Source: Triglochin maritima (Eukaryota; Streptophyta; Magnoliopsida; Alismatales; Juncaginaceae). Taken from it: a stretch of DNA of 64,000 nucleotides. The stretch is taken from positions 1,811,501-1,875,500 of the forward strand of contig OY821792.1 in assembly GCA_963682175.1 (NCBI GenBank). The letters run 5' to 3'. Positions 57,529 through 64,000 of this stretch are shown here, piece by piece. The notes under the pieces were generated by a model. It was not told the DNA's origin. It ran no database searches and saw nothing but the letters and a program-made list of their open reading frames with translations. Each line of letters opens with the position of its first letter. Positions within the stretch are counted from its first letter, which is position 1. The translations under genes were made by a program, and so were the position numbers.

Positions 57529-59020
57529 ATGACTTCTACATCATCTAATCACATAGAAGGATTATGCACTACTAGACATCCTTTACTTAATGGGTCAAAT
57601 TATGATTATTGGAAGAATTTGATGAAAAATATTCCTAATTTCAAATTACCTTAAGTATTGGATGTTTCTTCAAAATCCATACACACCCCCAAATGAAGAT
57701 GAATTATATTCACTTACAAGACCCAAAATGAAAGAAATCGAAATGAACTCGAAAATCATGAACATCTTGTATTGTGGCCTTAAGCAGTGGCGGATCCAGA
57801 AAAAAAATCTGGGTGGGGCAAACTTTCTATAGATTGGTCAAATTTTTTTCAAAGACCCACAACTTTAAATTGATACTTTAACTAATTAAAAAATTGAAAA
57901 TATCCTTTCTATTTGTAACATTTTTCCTAACCTGAATACATTAAAATTCAAACATTCAAAATAATTTTTTACAACCACGACAAATCAGTTAAACAACTAA
58001 TTTACTAAATAATTTAACATAAAAACCACAAATAAAAGTCATTACAATATCATTCTTCTAGACTTCATGTCTTGAAAATATGGGATTCAAAGCATCCAAA
58101 ATATTTAATTCCAAAGTCAAAACAAAAATAAACAAATGCATCCATCATCAAACACCATAAGTCCATAACAGACTAAACAGAGGAACCGAACCCAACTACG
58201 GAAGCATTAACTTTTCAATTTCAGCAACAAAAATCAAAATCTAAAATTACATTTTTATAAACCACGTCAACAACCAGAGCCTAAGGTCTCTAAAATCCAG
58301 TTATCAAGTTAAATGTGCAGCCAATAGCACCATTAACAATCTAAGCAAACACAAAAATGACCAACTAAATGTGCAGCCAACAGCACCATTAACAATAAAA
58401 TGTGCAGCCAGGAGCCAGCAGCACCAATGCACCATTAACAATCTAAAATCAAAATCACATTTTTATAAACCACGTCAATAACCATTAACAACTAATTGTG
58501 AAGCCAGCAGCACCATTAACAATCTAAGCAAACACAAAAATGACCAACGTATAAAGTATTAAGTAAAAAAAGAAGAGAATTTTTCAAATAAGAGTACCAC
58601 TGTACCAAACCGCACGGTCGCATGGAGTAGGGGAGGCTGGGAGTGGGAGGGCGGAGGCGGGAGTGGTAGTCGGCTCGACCAAGTGGGAGGAGGCGAGGAA
58701 AGCAAAGCTGCACAGCACGGAGGAGTTGAGGTCGGAGGAGTTGAGGAGGTCTGAAGGAGATCAAGGCCGCACGGAGGAGGGAGTTGAATTGTTGAGGAGG
58801 TGATCGGAGATTTAGGGTTAGGGTCTTAGAGAATATGGAGGAGAGGAGGAGGATTGCTGGACATTTGGGCAGGGAATGGAGGGAAATAATTTGGGGGTAT
58901 TTTTTTTTTTTTTTGCAAAATCTGGGTGGGGCAGCTGCCCTACCTGCCCTGGGCGTGGGTCCGCCCCTGGCCTTAATGAGGGTGAATATAATAAGCTTAG
59001 GGGTTGTATAAGTGCATATG
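57529..59020 (+). pseudogene. Copia gag N-terminal part, interrupted by a hAT-like element
   Basis: ATG at 57529. It reads HPLLNGSNYDYWKNLM, the conserved start of copia Gag. A TAA and a frameshift follow near 57652, then PNEDELYSL and MNSKIMNILYCGL. The frame breaks off at 57784 and continues after the hAT-like element (58978) as NEGEYNKLRGCISAYE. Gag would package the element RNA; this relic is non-functional. Confidence 0.82.
57785..58969. mobile_element. hAT-like non-autonomous DNA transposon (1185 bp)
   Basis: Terminal inverted repeats CAGTGGCGGATCCA and CAGGGGCGGACCCA. Flanks GCCTTAAG (57777-57784) and GCCTTAAT (58970-58977) match at 7 of 8 bases, the size of a hAT target duplication. 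Subterminal TCTGGGTGGGGCA is present at both ends in inverted/direct context. Internal direct repeats (CACCATTAACAATCTAAGCA, CATTTTTATAAACCACGTCA) lie at 58250-58530. No transposase coding sequence; ORFs on the GC-rich right part are not recognisable. Confidence 0.82.
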
Positions 59021-59267
59021 AATTTCTCTTTCTACGCCTCTTAGGACGTCGAGTTTGTCGATCCACCATTTCGGAGACATACTCCGTTAAGCAATTCAAC
59101 ACTTGGTCTTAAGCTTCGTCATCGGATGTTGAAGATGATGAAGACTTTGAACTGGAAAACTTATCGGATGAAGACATCGTTAGTAGATGATTGAGTGAGA
59201 TTTGGTAGAACCAACCATGAGGATTGTATTTATAGATGTGAGAAATAACGTTTACTCCGCGCGTGAC

Positions 59268-59632
59268 TTCTCAAGCATCGAGGATCTACAGTACGCACGT
59301 GACTACACGAAACACAAGACGATGGCATCGAATCTTGGACTTCTCAAGCATCGAGGACCTACAGTACGCGCGTGACTACACTAAACACAAGACGATGGCA
59401 TCGAATCTTGGACTTCTCAAGCATCGTGGACCTACAGTACGTGCGTGACTACACGAAACATAAGACGATGACATCGAATCTTGGATTTCTCAAGCATCGA
59501 GGACCTACAGTACGCGTGTGACTACACGAAATACAAGATGGTGACATCGAATCTTGGACTTCTCAAGCATCGAGACACATCGGATGTATATATACCCCAA
59601 CCAACTTACTTCTCTACTCAACCCGATTCCTA
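59268..59632 (+). repeat. 73-bp tandem repeat, four full units plus a partial unit
   Basis: TTCTCAAGCATCG starts at 59268, 59341, 59414, 59487 and 59560, exactly 73 bp apart. Each unit includes CCTACAGTACG and CGTGACTACAC. The array lies between the divergent transposase and ORF1 of PIF element 1, i.e. in the shared promoter region. The same units appear in reverse at 63900-64000 in element 2, and one remnant is at 61855-61900. Confidence 0.95.
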
Positions 59633-59659
59633 TCTTACTTCTTCCACCCTCACCTTACA

Positions 59660-60898
59660 ATGTCGTCTTCAGAAGGCAATCGTTCACCAGAGTACCGACG
59701 ATCTCCACGTTGTCCACCCCCAACCAATTTTTTTTCCAACACCCAAGTTTCCACCTGTCCTACCAAAACCAATTTGTCGCACAACCAGGATTCCACCCGT
59801 CCTACCAAAACCAATTTGTCCCACAACCAGGATTCCACCCGTCCTACCAAAACCAATTTTTCCCAAACCCAGGATTCTACCCAGACTATCAATACCAACA
59901 ATTCCAGCACAATCCACACCACATGCCAACCCAGGAAGAATGTCAAACCCAATTCCTATTTGGTATGTACACTCGCCTCCTAAGTGGAGAAAGTAGTGCA
60001 AATATAAGCCGCATTACTCCTAATGTGAATGACGAAAATGTCGTTCAACCTCCAAGTCGTCAAGGAACACGCAAAACCACGACGATCAGGTCGCAAAAGA
60101 CGTGATAGACTCATCTCAGCTTACATGGTTGTAACTGGCGATGTTGTGGTTGGGACAAACCAAAAAATGAGGTCCTTCTGGAGACGTGTGGAGCACCTCT
60201 TCAATGAATCAGCCAAAGCAGGTGCAGTAGAGCGTAACGATGAGTCGTTGAAGGTATGGTGGTGGCTTACATTGCCGTGTGTGAACCAATGGGTTGGTTG
60301 CTTCGACCAGGCGGTACGGAGGAAGAGAAGTGGTTTCAACGAGGACGATGTCATCAAAGAAACGCAAATCATCTACGAGCGTACACACAATACCAAATTT
60401 CAGTACATTCATGTGTGGCTGATGTTGCGCAGGTACCCTAAATGGGAGTCTGTTGCGCTTGGAGTTACCACAGGAGACGTCACCGAAGAAAGTTCGGAGA
60501 GTTTGAGCAGTGGGAAAAGAAAATGCACTGACGACGATGTGATTCACGCGACACCATCGACGAAGGAAATGGTGTTTGAACCATGTCCTCGTCCAGAAGG
60601 TGTTAAAAGAGACAAAATGAAGGGAAAACAACCAGTTCAGGTGCAAATCGATTCCAATGTGTTAGAACTGGGAAAGCAAATTGAATATAACGCCAAAGTG
60701 AGAGATGACAAATACATGCATTACCAAGAACAGGTAGATAGGAAACACATTAAAGCCAAAGCAAAGTTCCAAATGGAACTCAACAGCAAGAAGCTCGACG
60801 TGCTATTCTCTCTGATGAAGAAGGAAAACAATGACAAGTTCGATAAAGAAACACTTACTGAACTCAAAAAGTGGGCTAAATCGGAAGGATTTCTGTAG
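59660..60898 (+). pseudogene. PIF/Harbinger ORF1, Myb/SANT-like protein, frameshifted copy
   Basis: ATG at 59660 (MSSSEGNRSPEYRRSP). A frameshift at the T-run near 59733 moves the reading to another frame with repeated QPGFHPSYQNQF units, then GMYTRLLSGESS. A second frameshift near 60095, where the sequence corresponding to SWSAQEDQ is lost, leads to the trihelix-like Myb domain (VGTNQKMRSFWRRVEHLF, CVNQWVGCFDQAVRRKRSG). The C-terminal coiled-coil segment ends at 60898 (NSKKLDVLFSLMKKEN). In PIF elements ORF1 binds DNA and helps bring transposase into the nucleus. Its intact-like relative is at 62627-63820. Confidence 0.85.
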
Positions 60899-61485
60899 GT
60901 GTTTTTGTTTTTATTTCGAGTTAATGTGTTTCGTAGTTTATCAGTGTTGTTGTACTATCATTTATTTAAATTTCATATCCATATTTGTATTGTATTTCGT
61001 ATCTGTATTTTTGTTGTATTTCGTATTTGTATTTGTATTGTACTTCGTATGAGGCGTTTATGAGTATTGTACTACTGTTTTATGACTTAGTTTATCTCAA
61101 TTTCGTATATGATTTTTTTATTTTTAAATTTAACTAAATCTTAATAAATCGAAAACAATTAATTAATCATAAAATAATTGTACAATTATTATAAAATTCA
61201 AACAACATCAATACATTAACCACAATTAAATTAAAAAACCTAATTAATTAAATTAAAATTTAACTAATCAATACATTAACCTAAATATATATCTAATTTT
61301 TTCTTTTAACCTAAAAAACAAAACAAAAAAACAAAATTCAACCAATCTTGGGGGTCATGTCGCCCCCCGGATCGGGTGCCCAGGCGAATTTCCGGGTGGG
61401 TACTCGCCCAGAAAAGCGCTCGGGCGGAACCGCCCTCACGTTAATGGAGGCATTCCTGGCGCCCAATCCAAAAAAGAGCACACAT
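60899..61485. other. 3' part of PIF element 1 and its boundary
   Basis: TTCGTATTTGTATTGTA-like repeats at 60960-61060, an AT-rich stretch, then a GC-rich subterminal region (61360-61465). No gene. Confidence 0.5.
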
Positions 61486-62161
61486 TAAGAGCACCCTTTC
61501 CGGGCAGCCCTCCCTTAACGGGAGGACGCGCCCAGGGCGGGGGGCCACCTGCCCCCCTCCCCCCCCCCCCCCCCCATTCGTCCAGTTTTGTTTTTTTTGT
61601 TTTTGTTTTTGTTTTAAAAATAAAGATTATTTTTATAATTAGGATAATGTATTAATTAGGTAAATGGAATTTAATTAATTAGGTATTACAAAATAATTGA
61701 AAAAATATTTTATGATTAATTAACAATTTTATGATTTACTTAGATATAAAAAAAATTAAAAAATCATAAATAAATTAAGAAATACAAAATACAAATACAA
61801 TACATATACTCTTAGGAAACAAAATACAATACAAGTACAAAATACGAAATACTGTAAGTCCTCGATGTTGAGAAGTCTAAGCCTCGATCAAATCGTCTCG
61901 TCTTAAGCATGTATTTTTAGTTTTAGTTTCTCAATTTCCGGTTAATTTACTATGTAATGTGGTTTTCTAAATTTTAATAATATTTTCGTATTTATTAATT
62001 AAATGTTAATTAAAAACGAATGAATTGTTGATATTAAATAATTACGATAATGATTATTAATATATTTTGTTGATTGTTGAAAGAGTTTTGGAGAGAAGAA
62101 TAAAAATAATGACGTGGCAACAAATACTGTAGCGTGACTGGGTGGATTGGGTAATGGTTAA
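61486..62161. mobile_element. MITE derived from a PIF/Harbinger element (about 670 bp)
   Basis: The left ~350 bp, starting TTAAGAGCACCC, match the left end of element 2 at 62157. The right ~300 bp match the reverse complement of about 55250-55440, the other end of element 1. The middle retains a piece of the 73-bp repeat. Both genes are deleted. A TTA trinucleotide, the PIF-type target duplication, is present at both ends (61485 and 62156). A C16 run is at 61559-61574. Confidence 0.7.
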
Positions 62162-64000
62162 GAGCACCCTTAACGGGTGCTCTTGCCCGGGCGCCCCTCC
62201 CTTAACGGGAATCCGCCCTTGGCGCCCGGGCGGGGGGCCACGTGCCCCCCCCCCATTCGTCCATTTTTTTTTGTTTTTTTTTTGTTTTTGTTTTTGTTTT
62301 AAAAATAAAGAATATTTTTATAATTAGAATAATGTATTAATTAGGTAAATGGAATTTAATTAATTAGGTATTACAAAATAATTGAAAAATATTTTATAAT
62401 GAATTATTATTTTTTTGACTTACTTCAAAATAAAAAAAATAAAAAATCATAAACAAATTAAGAAATAATAGTACAATACTCATACATTTCGGAAACAAAA
62501 TACAATACAAATACATAATACGAAATACAACAGAAATAAGGAAAGGAAAGACAGTCCTCCTACGGATACAAATACATAATACGAAATACTGATAAACTAC
62601 CACAGACATATTGAAAACATAAGCACCTACAGATATCCTTGTGCTTTAGCCCACTCTTTGAGTTCAGCAAGTGTTTCTTTATCGAATTCGTCCTTGTTTT
62701 CCTTCTTCATTAGAGCGAAGAGGACATCAAGTTTCTTGCTGTTCAGTTCCCTTTGGAAATTCGCCTCAGCTTCGATGCGTTTCCTCTCCAGCCGTTCTTC
62801 GTAACGTAAATATTTTTCCTCTTTCACATTTTGCGCTATATTCAATTTGTTTCCCCAGTTCTAACATTTCAGGATCAAGTTGTGCCTAAAATGATTGTTT
62901 CCCCTTCTTCTTTTTGGCTTTTTAACACCTTCAGGACGAGCACATGTTTCGAACATCATTTCATCTGCTGACGGTGTTGCGTTACTCCCATCATCGTCAG
63001 TGCTTTTTCTTTTCCCGCTGGTAAAACTCTCCGGACTTTCTGCAGCGACGTTTCCGGTGGGAATTCCAAGCGCAACAGACTCCCATTTAGGGTACCTGCG
63101 TAACAAAAGCCAAACATGCATGAACTGAAATTTGGCGTTGTGTGTTCGTTCGTAGATGATGTGCGATTCATGGATGATATCGTCCTCGTTGTAACCGCTT
63201 CTCTTCCTCCGCACCGCCTGGTCGAAGCAACCGACCCATTGGTTCACAGATGGCAATGTACGCCTCCATCGCCCCTTCAAAGATTCATCGTTACGCTCTA
63301 CTACACCTGGCTCGCCTGAGTCATTGTAGATGCGCTCCACACGTTTCCAGAAGGACTTCATTTTTTGGTTTGTCCCAACCACATCATCGCCACTGACAAC
63401 CATGTAAGCCGAGACGAGTCGTTGATCCTCTTGTGCGGACCACGATTTTTGTGACCTCATCGTCGTGGTTTTGCGTGTTCCCTCGGTCGTGGCTTCGTCA
63501 TTCACATCAGCTGTATAACGGCTTGCATTTCCACTACTTTCGCCACTTAGGAGGCGAGTATACATACCCATTGGGAATTGGGTTTGCCCTTCTTCCTGAG
63601 TTGGCGGTTGGTATTGATTGTGTGGGTAGAACCTTGGGTGTGGTAAAAATTGGCTTTGGTGGGACGGGTGGAATCCTGGTTGTGTGGTAAATTGGCTTTC
63701 GTATAACGGGTGGAATCCTGGTTGTGGAACATTTTGGTAAGGGAAAAAGTGTTGGCTTGGGGGTGGACGACGTGGAGATCGTCGGTAATCTGGTGAACCA
63801 TTGCCTTCTGAAGATGACATTGTGAGTAGAGAGTAGAGGTGAGTAGAGAATTATTGTGGAAGAAGTAAGATTGGAATAGAGGTGAGTAGAGAATATATAT
63901 TGAAGTAGTCACGCGCGTACTGTAGGTCCTCGATCCAATCGTCTCGTCTTTTGTGAGTCACACGCATACTGTAGGTCCTCGATGCCATAGAAGTCCAAGC
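62160..64000. mobile_element. PIF/Harbinger DNA transposon 2, opposite orientation, cut by window edge
   Basis: Begins GAGCACCCTTAACGGG after TTA. ORF1 is on the minus strand. 63850-64000 enters the 73-bp repeat region that precedes the transposase in element 1, so a transposase gene is expected to the right of the window. Confidence 0.8.
62627..63820 (-). pseudogene. PIF/Harbinger ORF1, Myb/SANT-like protein, nearly intact copy
   Basis: ATG at 63820 (MSSSEGNGSPDYRRSPRR). A Pro/Gln/Phe-rich N-terminal part has QPGFHP repeats, then the Myb/SANT-like domain SWSAQEDQRLVSAYMVV, VGTNQKMKSFWKRVERIY, SLKGRWRRTLPSVNQW, then YERTHNAKFQFMHVW and LRRYPKWESVAL. A frameshift around 62905, where the copy at 60620 reads KGKQPVQ, produces a stop at 62861. 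The original frame is recovered further on, and the C-terminal segment (ERKRIEAEANFQRELNSKK) ends at 62627. It is a DNA-binding partner of the transposase, disabled by one small frameshifted segment. Confidence 0.85.

Larger units (their letters stand above)
56699..59021 (+). mobile_element. Truncated Ty1/copia element inside the PIF transposase
   Basis: LTR (56699-57477), PBS, and the beginning of gag; the rest of the internal region and the 3' LTR are missing. The transposase frame stops at 59022 and resumes at 56698, so the insertion went into coding sequence. Without the 3' LTR no target duplication can be checked. Confidence 0.82.
55555..59177 (-). pseudogene. PIF/Harbinger transposase (DDE_Tnp_4 type), split and mutated
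   Basis: It starts at 59177 with an acidic/Ser-rich N-terminus, then a stop, then LTEYVSEMVDRQTRRPKRRR up to 59022. After the copia insertion it resumes at 56698 with MELGYNRLIANYF, NIFRRRFRMRKHVFLRIV and GVAADEVDEYLWLSESTTRN. The catalytic region lies at about 56290-55830: GNIDCMHW (first Asp), SCND (second Asp) and RKDVERVFGVLQARF (Glu). In-frame stops occur after VAWRD and at DLWI-stop-H where Trp is expected, with frameshifts nearby. The C-terminus is at 55555. It would cut and paste PIF-type elements with 3-bp TSDs; this copy is dead. Confidence 0.85.
55165..61465. mobile_element. PIF/Harbinger DNA transposon 1, with nested insertions
   Basis: Divergent arrangement of the two genes typical of PIF/Harbinger: transposase on the minus strand (59177-55555) and Myb/SANT-like ORF1 on the plus strand (59660-60898). 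Outer ends share CCACCATTAACAGCGCCC at about 55172 and its diverged complement around 61428-61445 (CGTTAATGGAGG). Both genes are broken. A copia-type fragment (56699-59021) splits the transposase and itself carries a hAT-like element. Exact ends and the 3-bp TSD could not be fixed. Confidence 0.75.

Noticed and set aside
59268..59632. CRISPR-like array
   Set aside because: The 73-bp units are head-to-tail without variable spacers, and the context is a plant transposon.
59684..60001. 105-codon Gly/Val-rich minus-strand frame
   Set aside because: Antisense of the QPGFHPSYQ repeats of the PIF ORF1.

Overview
The window is nuclear DNA of a flowering plant, probably a eudicot. The evidence is AT-rich intergenic sequence, spliced genes with GT-AG introns, plant retrotransposon families (Ty3/gypsy with chromodomain, Tat/Athila-like gag, Ty1/copia), PIF/Harbinger and hAT-like DNA transposons, a P-type PPR gene family, a bZIP of the FD (florigen partner) type and a plant O-fucosyltransferase-like gene. 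Only two genes look intact: the FD-like bZIP (39725-40814, +, three exons, 151 codons) and the O-fucosyltransferase-like gene (44038-49818, -, six exons, 398 codons). Nearly everything else is transposon sequence or broken gene copies.

Layout. 1-7517: a very young non-autonomous Ty3/gypsy element (minus strand) coding only gag-protease, with a doubled 5' end (two primer binding sites and an extra partial LTR). It sits just downstream of the PBS of an older chromovirus-type element whose LTR is 7658-9275. 9374-10202: a probable solo LTR. 10216-23527: three broken copies of a mitochondrial-type PPR gene. Two of them (11658-13284, -, and 19296-23527, +) form a head-to-head inverted duplication that includes introns and a ~520-bp inverted repeat near its centre. 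A solo LTR (13304-15093, target duplication AAAAC) lies 19 bp upstream of a splice acceptor of the minus copy. 23528-36240: a degenerate GTTAG-rich tandem repeat split by three retroelement insertions: a deleted chromovirus (23766-28335, target duplication GTTAG), a composite with inverted LTRs (28909-33658) that hosts a copia fragment, and a copia-type solo LTR (34120-36174, target duplication GGTTG). 36814-38677: another solo LTR (target duplication GTGGA). 39.6-50 kb is the gene-bearing stretch, with a 223-bp Mutator-type MITE at 42170-42392. 51.9-64 kb is a PIF/Harbinger neighbourhood: one old remnant, one large element (about 55.2-61.5 kb) carrying a nested copia-type fragment that carries a nested hAT-like element, a derived MITE, and part of a second PIF/Harbinger element in the opposite orientation.

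The most unusual signal is a palindromic decamer, CGGTCGACCG, found in dense pairs inside LTRs of both Ty3 and Ty1 type. In most pairs the two copies start exactly 22 bp apart. I know of no described element that explains this spacing. Other signals worth following are the inverted PPR duplication, the inverted-LTR composites, the exact 73-bp tandem repeat between the two PIF genes, and the GC-AG intron in the FD-like gene. All family names come from reading the translations; no database search was possible.
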